Assembly: GCA_963779095.1 (NCBI GenBank)
Contig: CAVZWU010000017.1
Location: 62,001 to 126,000 of the forward strand
Length of the DNA stretch: 64,000 bases
From: Roseiarcus sp963779095
GTDB lineage: Bacteria; Pseudomonadota; Alphaproteobacteria; Rhizobiales; Beijerinckiaceae
Direction of reading: 5' to 3'
Notes under the pieces: model-generated
What the model was told of the DNA's origin: nothing
The model's input: the letters and a program-made list of their open reading frames with translations, nothing else
The model's database searches: none
Program-made: the position numbers and the translations under genes
Shown: one piece after another, positions 46,400 to 55,394 of the stretch
How positions within the stretch are numbered: the stretch's first letter is position 1
Layout of the letters: each line of letters begins with the position of its first letter

Positions 46400-46908
46400 G
46401 AAGTCCACGCCGCCGGCCGACACGATATATGTCTTGAAGCCGTTCTCCCGTAAGTATGCGAGCAGCTCAACCTGCGGCCGGTAGGTGCATTCCTTGAACA
46501 ACCGGCCGAACTTGGATGCCGTGCCGTCGCTAACCACCGGCTCGCAACTTGATCAAAGTCCTCATCGGTCATGCCCGCATGGATCGCGAAAGCCAGTTCG
46601 AACAGCGCCTGTTTGCCGAGTCCAAAAAGCGTATTGTAATCGTTTTCGAGCACGGCCTTGAACGGTTGACGCTCGCTCATGGTCGCGTCCTTGCCCGACA
46701 ACTGCTTCACGCGGTCAAAGGCGAAAAAGAACTGTGTCTGAAGCGGCTGCTCGCACCAGAGTGTCCCGTCGTTGTCAAATGTGGCGATCCGGCCGGCAGG
46801 CGGCACGAATTCAGCACCCCCTTGATCTGTCACACGCGCAACAAAGTCGAGGATCGCGGATTTCGCCGCGCTATCGTTCCAGGAGGGAAGCGGCGGACTG
46901 TCGATCAT
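46400..46908 (-). pseudogene. HAD-family phosphatase, 3' part replaced by integrase
   Basis: Haloacid-dehalogenase-fold phosphohydrolase: motif I in RIATFDNDGTLWCEQPLQTQ, then QALFELAFAIHAGMTDEDFD, a frame shift near 46545, then TYRPQVELLAYLRENGFKTY and motif II IVSAGGVDF. Motifs III and IV are missing because the sequence passes directly into the integrase fragment. The start ATG 46908 is canonical for the family. The enzyme is inactive as encoded. Confidence 0.8.
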
Positions 46909-47022
46909 TGATCGGCTCCAAGGGCAGGTGCGGCTCTCGGCGACGGATGAGCGGGGGATTTGACACCGGGTCGCGGAGCGCTACGGATATCCGGCGACGA
47001 GGTCAACGCGCAGGAGGGGCGC

Positions 47023-47739
47023 ATGCGTGAACATCTGGAGGTCATCTCCGCCATCGGGCTCGGATTGGGGTTGGCGATGGCGTTTGCCCAAGGCGCGGTC
47101 GCCCAACAAAGCCCCGTGACGGCGATCGACATCGCGCTCGAACCCGACGCTACGATGGTTCAGCACGCGATGGCGGCCGATGCGCGACTACTCAAGTCCT
47201 TTCCGAAAGGCTTTACTTTGGATACAACGCATCACCCGCACGTCTCCATGCTGCAGCAGTTTGTCCGCACGGAGGACCTGGACAAGGTGTTTGCGGCGGC
47301 GAATGCGATCCTAGCCAAAGAGAAGCCGGCGACGTCGACGCTGAAGGCGTTCAAATATTACTATATCCCGGCTCCCCCTATCGGCCTTGCTGAAATCGTC
47401 GTCGAACCGACTGAAGACCTGCACCGGCTGCAGGATGCGCTAGTCAAAGCCGTCGAGCCATACGTCGTGAAGACGGGGACGCCTGCGGCGTTCTTCAGCG
47501 ATGACGGCGGGCGCGACATCCAACAATCCCTCATAAGCTATGTCGAGAACTTCGTGAGAGACGCGGCGGGCAAGCAATTCAATCCGCATGTGACGATCGG
47601 CGTCGGAACGGAAAAATACTTGAACGAAACGCTGGGGGAGCCTTTTCCGTCGTTCACGTTCTCGCCAGCGGGCGCCTCGGTCTATCAGCTCGGCGCCTTT
47701 GGCACGGCTCGGAAGGAGCTTAAGGCGCTAACGCCCTAA
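47023..47739 (+). CDS. Exported 2H-phosphoesterase-like protein
   Basis: I chose ATG 47023 because CAGGAGGGGCGC precedes it directly; an upstream ATG at 46960 lacks a site. The first 28 residues form a signal peptide (IGLGLGLAMAFAQGAVAQQ). The mature part carries two H-x-S/T-x motifs, one in DTTHHPHVSMLQQF and one in KQFNPHVTIGVG, about 115 residues apart, the hallmark of the 2H (LigT/cyclic phosphodiesterase) fold. Total 238 residues. A periplasmic or exported member is unusual. The substrate is unknown; 2',3'-cyclic nucleotides are a guess from the fold. Confidence 0.75.
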   Translation: MREHLEVISAIGLGLGLAMAFAQGAVAQQSPVTAIDIALEPDATMVQHAMAADARLLKSFPKGFTLDTTHHPHVSMLQQFVRTEDLDKVFAAANAILAKEKPATSTLKAFKYYYIPAPPIGLAEIVVEPTEDLHRLQDALVKAVEPYVVKTGTPAAFFSDDGGRDIQQSLISYVENFVRDAAGKQFNPHVTIGVGTEKYLNETLGEPFPSFTFSPAGASVYQLGAFGTARKELKALTP

Positions 47740-48009
47740 GCCGGCGAGAGCAAAATCACATCATTTCCCTGATTTGCGCCGCCACGGCAGCGCTGGCGCA
47801 GGTACACGCCGGCAATCGAACAGCGTCGACCTCATAGAAGGTATCGTTTACGGATAGACGCCGTTGACGGGTGTGCTCACAAAACTATGGGAATAATAAC
47901 GACATAAGAATGCCCAGTTTCATCCTGTCCGGCGCGCCAGTTATTTCGGTGTTTTACGTTAGCATCCGCCGTTCTAGCCAGTCGTTCATCGATTCGGAAC
48001 CACAGCCGG

Positions 48010-48129
48010 TTAGAGAGCCATGACAACGCGCTCGACGAATCCAACCGCAATCAGGCCCAAACTCAGCCAGCCCGCGGCGCCGGCGAAAATGCGGCCGAAG
48101 CTTTCATGGTTGAGCTCCAGGACTGTCAC
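48010..48129 (-). CDS. Small membrane protein coupled to the MocR gene
   Basis: A 39-codon frame begins at a GTG that overlaps the MocR stop (GTGA, 48126-48129). The peptide has one membrane span, FAGAAGWLSLGLIAVGFVER. The overlap and hydrophobic content suggest a real, translationally coupled small protein, but no family is recognised and coding could be incidental. Confidence 0.4.
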   Translation of the reverse strand: MTVLELNHESFGRIFAGAAGWLSLGLIAVGFVERVVMAL

Positions 48130-49521
48130 GTCGCGATCGCGACGGGCTCTTGCGCGAGCGCGTGCGCCATGAATTCGAGCCCACGCTCGATTTGGGAGCG
48201 GGTGACTGGTCCCCCTAGACCTACGCGCACGGCTTCCGGCGGCGCGCCACCGGCGGTGAAGGCGTCGCTCGCAACCACGCCGAGGCCGGTCGAGCGGGCG
48301 TGGCTCACGAAAGCCGACCGTGTCCAGCCGTTGCGCAGCGGCAGCCACAGGTTGAAGCTCAACGGATCGGAAAGATAGGAGCCCGGCTCGAGGATGGTGG
48401 CTGCGATGCGCTGGCGCGCCATCGTCTCGGCGCGGATGAAGCGCAGGATGGTGTCGGCGGCTCCGTCCTCGATCCAGCGCGTCGCAATCGCCGCGGCGAC
48501 TGGGGACGCCATCACTGTCAGCGCGCGCATGGCGCTGTTGAACGACCAGCCGGAGCGAGTGTCGGGCGCGACCACATAGGCGAGTCTCAGCCCCGCGCCG
48601 ATGCACTTGGCGAGGCCGGCGATATGCCAGCAGATATCGGGCGCCATCGCAGCGAGCGGCGCCGGTCCATGGGTCGGGATGAAGCCATAGGCGTCGTCCT
48701 CGACGATGGGGACGTTGTGCCGCCGCGCAATCGCGCAGATGGCGGCGCGCCGCCGCTCGGGAACGGTGATGGTCGTTGGGTTCTGCAATGTCGGATTGAG
48801 ATAAATCGCCTTGGGCGCGTGCGCGCGCACGCTCTCTTCCAAAGCCTCGGGGATCACGCTGTCGCGGTCCATTTCGACGCCGATCAGTTTGATCCCGAGC
48901 TGGGCGGAGATCGCTCGCACGCCCGGATACGTCACGTTCTCGCAAAGGATTGCTTCGCCAGCCTTGGCGAGCATGCTGAAAATGCCGACCATCGCACCGT
49001 GCGCGCCAGAGGCGACGAAGATGCGCTCCTGCGAGGGCACCAGCGCCCGCCGTCCGAGCCAGGCGGACGCTGCGTCGCGATCCCGCGGGCGACCCGCCGA
49101 AGCCTTGGTAGCGCAACAGCGACCCGAGGTCGGCGCTCACGGCGGCGACGCCGTCGCGCATGCGGGCGATCACGTCGGGATCGTCCGGCTCGGGCGGCAG
49201 GTTCATGGAGAAGTCCGCCCGCGACAGCCGGTGGCCGGGCTCGCCGCGCACGATCGCGTTGCGGCGGATGAACGTGCCGCGCCCGACGATCGATTCGACC
49301 AGGCCTCGCTTGCCAGCCTCGACATAGCCGCGCGCCACGGTGGTGAAGTCGAGGGAAAGCTTGCGGGCGAGCTCGCGCTGCGGCAGCAGCCGGTCGCCAG
49401 GCGCGAGCCGCCCCTTCGCGACGTCCTCAGCGATCGCGTCGGCAATGGCAAGGTAGCGAGGGCCCTCGCGGCCTTGCAGAGCAGGCGCCCAGGCCTTCGA
49501 CGCCGCAGCTCCAGGGTTCAT
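48126..49521 (-). pseudogene. MocR-type GntR regulator with aminotransferase domain (frameshifted)
   Basis: The N-terminal winged helix is of the GntR class (LAIADAIAEDVAKGRLAPGD, LLPQRELARKLSLDFTTVAR, GLVESIVGRGTFIRR). The C-terminal domain is aminotransferase-like: ERIFVASGAHGAMVGIFSML, AIYLNPTLQNPTTITVPERR, VEDDAYGF and the PLP lysine in HIAGLAKCIGAGLRLAY. A frame shift near 49080 joins LRYQGFGG to the second part. MocR proteins use PLP-bound ligands as effectors and usually regulate the gene opposite them, here the Nit1C cluster. The small protein that follows overlaps its stop. Confidence 0.88.
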
Positions 49522-49530
49522 CACCGCCCG

Positions 49531-49538
49531 ATTGACTG
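49531..49538. promoter_or_regulatory. Extra operator half-site near the MocR start
   Basis: ATTGACTG repeats the inner part of the 24-bp palindrome (CAATTGACTGG), about 90 bases away and 10 bases upstream of the MocR ATG. It could be a second regulator contact for autoregulation. Confidence 0.35.
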
Positions 49539-49620
49539 CATCGATGTTGCGCCCCTCCTCGCTTTGCCCTTAGGCGCCGCAAGCCCAAAAAAGGAGCCGC
49601 CTTTGCGAGAGCGTGACTCC

Positions 49621-49644
49621 ATATCCAGTCAATTGACTGGATAT
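49621..49644. promoter_or_regulatory. 24-bp perfect palindrome, candidate MocR operator
   Basis: The half-site ATATCCAGTCAA is followed immediately by its exact reverse complement. It lies between the divergent MocR and MSMEG_0572-like genes, about 50 bases upstream of the sigma-54-type promoter. Perfect symmetry of this length in AT-rich intergenic DNA argues for protein binding. Confidence 0.7.
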
Positions 49645-49692
49645 CTTGCCGTCGTCAACCCATTTTGATCGCAAATTTGAATGGGTCAGAGA

Positions 49693-49708
49693 TGGCATGA
49701 TGCTTGCT
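49693..49708 (+). promoter_or_regulatory. Sigma-54-type promoter of the Nit1C cluster
   Basis: TGGCATGATGCTTGCT matches the RpoN consensus TGGCAC-N5-TTGC at all but one position, with GG at 49694-49695 and GC at 49706-49707 separated by the required ten bases. Transcription would begin near 49719, 42 bases before the first ATG. This fits nitrogen-controlled expression. A nearby inverted repeat (ACCCATT at 49658-49664, AATGGGT at 49680-49686) might bind an activator. Confidence 0.7.
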
Positions 49709-49760
49709 GTGTGTTTGGCGCGCCGGCGAGGGCCGGTCGAACTCGGAGAATACAAGCGCC

Positions 49761-50243
49761 ATGCCAGCGGTCACCCATCCCGCCCACAAGAAGGGCGACG
49801 CTTTCGTCGACTACGAGGAGAAGGTGTTCGAGGACGTGAAGGCGAACCCGGGCGAAAAGGCGCTCGTCACCTTCCACACCGTCGCCTTCGAAGGCTCGAT
49901 CGGCCTCGTCAACCTGCTGCAGGCGACCCGCCTCCTGCGCAAGGGCTTCGAGACCTCGGTCCTGCTCTATGGGCCCGGCGTCACCCTTGGCGTGCAGCGC
50001 GGGTTTCCCAAGATCGGCGACGAGGCCTTTCCCGGCCACCTGAACTTCAACAATCAGATCACGAAGTTCATCGGCGAGGGCGGCAAGGTCTACGCCTGCC
50101 GCTTCGCGCTGCAGGCGCTGTACGGCCACGGCGAGCCTTCGCTGATCGAAGGCATCAGGCCGATCAGCCCGCTCGACGTGCTCGACCTCGTTCTCCTGCA
50201 CCGGCGCGACAACGCCTTCATCCTCGACACTTGGACGCTGTGA
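49761..50243 (+). CDS. MSMEG_0572/Sll0783 family nitrogen starvation response protein
   Basis: A 160-residue protein, first in the Nit1C cluster. It reads MPAVTHPAHKKGDAFVDYEE, then GFETSVLLYGPGVTLGVQRG and FNNQITKFIGEGGKVYACRF. The family is recognised by its position and by these blocks; the molecular function is unknown. ATG 49761 fits the family start, and the upstream frame to 49704 lies within the promoter. The next gene is 65 bases away. Confidence 0.88.
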   Translation: MPAVTHPAHKKGDAFVDYEEKVFEDVKANPGEKALVTFHTVAFEGSIGLVNLLQATRLLRKGFETSVLLYGPGVTLGVQRGFPKIGDEAFPGHLNFNNQITKFIGEGGKVYACRFALQALYGHGEPSLIEGIRPISPLDVLDLVLLHRRDNAFILDTWTL

Positions 50244-50308
50244 TCTGGACGCTTTGACCGCCTCAACAATCGGCGGGCCTGAACCCCGCCGAGCCGAGGA
50301 GACCGCCA

Positions 50309-51370
50309 ATGTCGAAGTCGCGAACCGTGCGCGCCGCCGCGGCCCAGATCGCCCCCGATCTCAACTCGGGGGAAGCGACGCTCGCGCGCGTCATCGAAAC
50401 CATCGGCGAAGCAGCGGGGAAAGGCGCGGAGCTCGTCGTGTTCCCGGAAACGTTCGTCCCCTGGTACCCTTATTTTTCTTTCGTCACGCCGCCGGCGCAG
50501 AGCGGAGCAGAGCACATTCGCCTCTACGAGCACGCGGTCGTGGCGCCGAGCGCGCAGACGGACGCCGTGGCCGCTGCGGCGCGAAAGCACGGCATGGTGG
50601 TGATTCTCGGCGTCACTGAGCGCGATCGCGGTTCGCTCTACAACGCCCAGCTGATCTTCGACGCGGACGGGGCGCTCAAGCTCAAGCGGCGCAAGATCAC
50701 GCCGACTTTTCACGAGCGCATGATCTGGGGGCAAGGCGACGGCTCGGGCCTGACGGTCGCTGAGACGGCGGTCGGCCGAGTCGGCGCCCTCGCCTGCTGG
50801 GAACACTATAATCCGCTCGCCCGCTACGCCCTGATGGCGCAGCACGAGGAAATCCACGTCTCGCAGTTTCCCGGCTCGCTGGTCGGACCGATCTTCGCCG
50901 AGCAGATCGAGGTGACGATCCGCCACCACGCGCTGGAAAGCGGTTGCTTCGTCGTCAACGCGACCGGTTGGCTGACCGAGGAGCAGATCGCTTCGATCAC
51001 GCCGAACGAGGGCCTGCAGAAGGCGTTGCGCGGCGGCTGCATGACGGCGATCATTTCGCCGGAGGGGCGCCATCTCGCGCCGCCCCTGACCGAAGGCGAG
51101 GGGATCCTCGTCGCCGACCTCGACATGAGCCTCATCGTCAAGCGCAAGCGCATGATGGATTCGGTCGGCCACTACGCGCGACCCGAACTCTTGAGCGTCA
51201 CCCTCGATGCGCGGCCCGAAGCGCCGGTGAGCTTCGAGCCGTCGCGCCGATCCCTATGGAGACAAGGAGGCCTGGCGATGGAGAGTCCCACGAGCTTGCC
51301 GACCGAACGCCTGATCAACGAACTGCAAACCTTCGGCGTGCGGCTGGCTGACCCCAAGGCCGGGCGTTGA
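50309..51370 (+). CDS. Nit1-type nitrilase (Nit1C cluster)
   Basis: Carbon-nitrogen hydrolase with the full triad: glutamate in ELVVFPETFVPWYPYFSF, lysine in KLKRRKITPTFHERMIWG and cysteine in GALACWEHYNPLARYALM. Family members hydrolyse nitriles; the Nit1C enzyme is tied by genetics in other bacteria to growth on cyanide. The frame continues to 51370, but its last 30 residues (LINELQTFGVRLADPKAGR) look like the beginning of the radical SAM protein, whose own AGGAGG and ATG are at 51279. A one-base shift near 51250 would give a stop at 51314. The last part of the coordinates is therefore uncertain. Confidence 0.88.
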   Translation: MSKSRTVRAAAAQIAPDLNSGEATLARVIETIGEAAGKGAELVVFPETFVPWYPYFSFVTPPAQSGAEHIRLYEHAVVAPSAQTDAVAAAARKHGMVVILGVTERDRGSLYNAQLIFDADGALKLKRRKITPTFHERMIWGQGDGSGLTVAETAVGRVGALACWEHYNPLARYALMAQHEEIHVSQFPGSLVGPIFAEQIEVTIRHHALESGCFVVNATGWLTEEQIASITPNEGLQKALRGGCMTAIISPEGRHLAPPLTEGEGILVADLDMSLIVKRKRMMDSVGHYARPELLSVTLDARPEAPVSFEPSRRSLWRQGGLAMESPTSLPTERLINELQTFGVRLADPKAGR

Positions 51371-52406
51371 GAGCCGCCGCGGCGGCGCGGGGCCATCCGA
51401 TCACAAGGCGCTGACGATCGACGGCGTGACGGTGATGGCGCCCGTCCACACCGCTCCCGCGTTCGAGAGCCCCTACGTCATCGACGCGCCCGATGCGCAG
51501 GGCAGCGAGCCGCATCGCTGCGCGACGGCAAGGCGCTCGGCGAGGCGGTGTTCGTTATGCGGCCGCGCTTTTATGACCTCACGACCGCCGACGGCGTCCC
51601 CTATTCAAAGATCGCCGTGCTGCACGGCCGCGACGTGCTGGCGACCACGGTGCTGCAAAGTTGCATCCGCTACCAGAGCCGCACTCAAGACCTGCCAGTT
51701 CTGCGCCATCGGCCAGTCGCTCGCGGCCGGACGCACGATCGAGCGCAAGACGCCCAGCTCAGCTCGCCGAGGTCGCCAAGGCGGCGGTCGAGCTCGACGG
51801 CGTCAAGCACATGGTGATGACGACCGGCACCCCGCGCGGCGCGCGATCGCGGCGCCGCGATCCTTTGCGAGAGCGCTGCGGCGGTGAAGGCCGCCGTCGA
51901 TCTGCCGATCCAGGCGCAATGCGAGCCGCCGGACGACGATGCCTGGTTCGAGCGTCTCAAGGCGGCCGGCGTGGACAGCCCTCGGCATGCATCTCGAAGC
52001 CGTGACGCCCGCGGTTCGTCAGCGCATCATGCCCGGCAAGGCCGAAATCTCCGTCGAGCGGTATCTCAAGGCCTTCGCCGCGGCCGTCCCCGTCTTCGGC
52101 CGCGGGCAGGTCTCGACCTATATCCTCGCGGGCCTCGGCGACACGGCCGATGCGATCCTCGCGATCTGCGAGACGCTCGTCGGCGCTCGGCGTCTATCCG
52201 TTCGTCGTGCCGTTCGTGCCGATCTCCGGGCACGCCGCTCGAAAGCCAGCCGCCGCCCGCGCGCCGCATTCATGCATGCGGTGCTCGGGCCGCTCGCGCG
52301 GATGCTGGCGGCCAACGGCCTGAGCGCAGCGGACATCAAGGCGGGCTGCGGCAAATGCGGCGCCTGCTCGGCGCTCTCGACCTACGAGAGGAGGCTCGCG
52401 TCATGA
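51279..52406 (+). pseudogene. MSMEG_0568 family radical SAM protein (several frameshifts)
   Basis: From ATG 51279, after AGGAGGCCTGGCG, pieces in three frames join into a Nit1C radical SAM protein: LINELQTFGVRLADPKAGR, DHKALTIDGVTVMAPVHTAP, RPRFYDLTTADGVPYSKIAV, a cysteine cluster CIRYQSRT followed by KTCQFCAIGQS, VKHMVMTTGTPRGA, QAQCEPPDDDAWFERLKAAG, MHLEAVTPAVRQRIMPGKAE and a C-terminal CGKCGACSA. At least five shifts are needed (about 51370, 51510, 51690, 51770 and 51980, plus one near 52190). The stop overlaps the next ATG (ATGA). All core residues are present, so read error is a serious possibility. Confidence 0.82.
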
Positions 52407-52947
52407 TCTTCGAGCCGTTCGCGCCGTTCAGTCCCTGCGAGTTCCGCGTCAAGTTCGCCGCTTCGCGCTGGGAGCGCGAGGGCGCGTACGCGCTGCGCCG
52501 CGCGGTGTTCTGCGACGAGCAGCGATTGTTTGCGGACGACGACCGCGACGGCGTCGACGATTACGCGATCACGATCGTCGCTCTCTCGATGATGGGCGTC
52601 GCGGCGGACAAGGTCGTCGGCACGGTGCGCATCCACGAGGAGGAGCCGCGGCTTATGGTGGGGCTCGCGGCTCGCGGTCGAGCGCGATTACCGCCGCATC
52701 GGCGCGATCGGCGCGACCTTGATCCGCCTCGCCGTCTCTTCCGCCCACGCCATGGGCAGCGACGAACCTTCCTCGCGCATGTGCAGGCGCAGAACGGGCC
52801 GCTCTTCCGCCAGATGCATTGGGAGACGCTCGCCGAGGTCGATCTGCACGGCCGGCCGCATTTCAAGATGCGCGCCGATCTCACGACTGCTATCCGCCGT
52901 GCCACGCGCCGGAGCTCGGCTACGTCGCGCTGAGGAAGGCGGCCTGA
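52403..52947 (+). pseudogene. MSMEG_0567 family GNAT-type N-acetyltransferase (frameshifted)
   Basis: The start reads EFRVKFAASRWEREGAYALR and RAVFCDEQRLFADDDRDGVD, then VVGTVRIHEEEPRLMVG. In further frames follow RDYRRIGAIGATLIRLAVSS (acetyl-CoA loop), LAHVQAQNGPLFRQMHWETL, and the terminus GYVALRKAA at 52947. At least three shifts. It belongs to the Nit1C set between the radical SAM and the AIR-synthase-like genes. The acetylated substrate is unknown. Confidence 0.8.
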
Positions 52948-52948
52948 G

Positions 52949-53939
52949 TTGGACGCCGCCGAATTCGACGCGCTCGCCGCGTCGCTTCGCGAAAGCGCCG
53001 GCGCTCGCGGCCAAGGCCGATATCGGCGTCGTCGCGGAGCGGCTCGGGCTCGCCTGCCGCCGCGATCCCCGTCGGCGACGATTGCGCGGCGATTCCCGAT
53101 GGCGACGGGCATCTCCTGTTCGCCGATCGAGGGCTTCATCAACGCCTTCGTCGCCGCCGACCCTGGTTCGCCGGCTGGTGCGGCGTGATGGTCAATATCT
53201 CGCGACATCGCCGCGATGGGCGGGCGGCCGCTCGCCGTCGTCGACGCCGTCTGGGCCGACGGAGAAGCCGCGGCTACGCGCGATTCTCGACGGCATGAGC
53301 GCCGCGTCCGACGCATACGGCGTCCCGATCGTCGGGGGCCACACCAATCTGCAGCAACGCCCGTGGCTCAGCTCGCGGTCGCCGTGCTCGGCCGCGCGGG
53401 ATCGCGTCTCTTGACCAGCTTCGACGCGCGGCCCGGCGACGCGCTTGTCGCCGCCGATCGATCATCGCGGCGCCTATCGCGAGCCGTTCGACAATTTGCA
53501 GGCGGCGCTCGAGGCGCCGCCGAGAGCGGCTGCGCGCGCGATCTTGCGCTGCTGCCCGATATCGCCGAGCGCGGCCTCGCGCGCGCCGCCAAGGACATCA
53601 GCCAGGGCGGTATTCCCGGCACAGCGGCGATGCTGGCCGAAAGCTCCGGCGTTACGATCGACATCGATCTCGACGCCATCGAGCCGCCGCCCGGCGTCGC
53701 GCTCGAACGGTGGCTCAAGACTTTCCCGAGTTTCGGCTTTCTCGTATCGCGTCCCGCAAATCTCGCTCGACGCGACGCTCGAGCTGTTTCGCGCGCCGCG
53801 ACCTGCATGCCGACGCCATCGGCGAGGTCTAAGCGGAAGCGAGGTCGCGCTCATCTCGGGCGGGCGGCGCGCGGTGCTCCGCGACTTCCGGCGCGACCGG
53901 CTGCTTGGGCTCTCCCGCGTCGTAGAGATCGCCGGATGA
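52949..53939 (+). pseudogene. Sll0787 family AIR-synthase-like protein (several frameshifts)
   Basis: Reads from TTG 52949 (MDAAEFDALAASLRE), then in shifting frames AAKADIGVVAERLGLA, a FINAFVAADP segment, MGGRPLAVVDAVWADGEAAA, VPIVGGHTNL and DISQGGIPGTAAMLAESSGV, the last two blocks being typical of the PurM/HypE/ThiL ATP-binding fold. The end (ISGGRRAVLRDFRRDRLLG) overlaps the glycosyltransferase start (ATGA at 53936-53939). At least six shifts. Probably an ATP-dependent ligase or kinase of unknown substrate in the cluster. Confidence 0.8.
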
Positions 53940-55097
53940 AACGTCCCCTCCGCATCGCCATGCTCGCCCATTCGACCAATCCGCGCGGCGGCGTCGTGCA
54001 CGCGATGCATGTCGCCGAGGCGTTGACTGAGCTCGGATGCGAGGTCGTGCTGCATGCGCTGGACGCAAAAGGCGGAGGCTTCTTCCGCACGCCCAACTGC
54101 GAGGCGCGGGCGTTCCCGGTCGGGCCCGCGCCCGCCGAGACATTCGCCATGGTCGAGCAACGCATCGAGGACTATGTCGCGCATTTCTCGTCTGCCCGAG
54201 AATCGCGGCTTCGACATTTATCACGCGCATGACGGAATCTCGGACAACGCGCTCGCTGACGCTCAAGCAGCGCGGCCTGATCGCCGGCTTCGTGCGCACC
54301 GTGCATCACATCGATGATTTTGCCGACGAGCGGATCGCGCGTCTCGACTCGCGCGCCATCCGCGAAGCGGACGCATGGCTCACCGTCAGCGCGCTATGGC
54401 GCGATCGCCTGGCGGAAACCTACGGAATTGGAGCCCCGGTCTGCGGCAATGGCGTCGACATCGGTCGCTTCCGCCCCGAGTGCGATGGACTGGAGGATGA
54501 CCTGCGCGGCCTTCTCGGAATCGGACCTGGGCCGGTGTTTCTCAGCGTTGGCGGCGTCGAAGAGCGCAAGAACACGGCTCACCTTCTCGATGCGTTCGCG
54601 CGGCTCCTCGCCATTCGGCCCGACGCGAAGCTGGTCATCGCAGGCGGCGCGAGCCTTCTGGATCACGGCTCATATCAAGCGAAATTCCGTTCGCGCCTCG
54701 CCGCGATGGGCGAGGCGGGGGCTTCCGTGCGCCTGCTAGGGATCGTCGCCGACAGCGACATGCCGCGCCTTTACCGGCTCGCGTCCGCGCTCGTATTCGC
54801 CTCGGTCAAGGAAGGATTCGGGCTCTGCGTGCTGGAGGCGATGGCGAGCGGACGTTCCTGTCGTGGTTTCGCGCGATCGAGCCGTTCACGAACTACCTCT
54901 CGGCGGAAGACGCGCTCTGGTGCGATCCGTTCAGCGTCCCCTCGATTGCCGAAGCCATGGCGCTTGCGCTCGACGAAAAGTTCGCCGCTCCGCTGCGCGG
55001 GCGCAGCCGGACGCTCGCCGCCCGGTTTGAGTGGCGCGCAGTCGCGCGAGCCCATGAGCCAGTCTACCGACGCATGACGGAGCTCGCCCATGCCTGA
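53936..55097 (+). pseudogene. MSMEG_0565 family glycosyltransferase (frameshifted)
   Basis: A GT4-type glycosyltransferase: MKRPLRIAMLAHSTNPRGGV, FFRTPNCEARAFPVGPAP, then, after a shift near 54190, GFDIYHAHDGISDNALAD. After another near 54250 come VRTVHHIDDFADERIARLDS, PVFLSVGGVEERKNTAHLLD and FASVKEGFGLCVLEAMASG, with the nucleotide-sugar glutamate in EGFGLCVLE. A shift near 54850 leads to the tail ending at 55097. Its role in Nit1C is unknown; glycosylation of a cluster product is plausible. Confidence 0.83.
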
Positions 55098-55377
55098 GAT
55101 GCGATTCATCGTGCGCTGGCCCGACGGCGCGAAGGAGACATGCTACTCGCCCTCACTCGTCATCAAGGACTATTTCCGCGAGGGCGAGACTTACGCGCTC
55201 GGTGAATTCGTGGCGCGAAGCCGCGAGGCGCTCATGATCGCCTCCGATCGGGTGAAGGCGAAATACGGTTATGCCTGCTCACGGGCGCTTGGCCAGCTGG
55301 CCGAGATCGAGCGCGCCGTCCACCGCTTCGCCGATGAGCCCGGCGCGAAAGTGGCGTGCGAACGCTTTCTCTTTTAA
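55090..55377 (+). CDS. MSMEG_0570 family nitrogen starvation response protein
   Basis: A 95-residue protein, MPEMRFIVRWPDGAKETCYS, with SLVIKDYFREGETYALGEFV, typical of the small Nit1C member of unknown function. It overlaps the end of the glycosyltransferase by eight bases and precedes the flavin oxidoreductase by 17 bases. Frame intact. Confidence 0.88.
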   Translation: MPEMRFIVRWPDGAKETCYSPSLVIKDYFREGETYALGEFVARSREALMIASDRVKAKYGYACSRALGQLAEIERAVHRFADEPGAKVACERFLF

Positions 55378-55394
55378 CGACAAGGACCTTTGCG

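Noticed and set aside
48010..49524. A single continuous MocR frame from 49524 to 48010
   Set aside because: Only the first part is the regulator; the later part in this frame is shifted, and the true aminotransferase domain lies in another frame ending at 48126.
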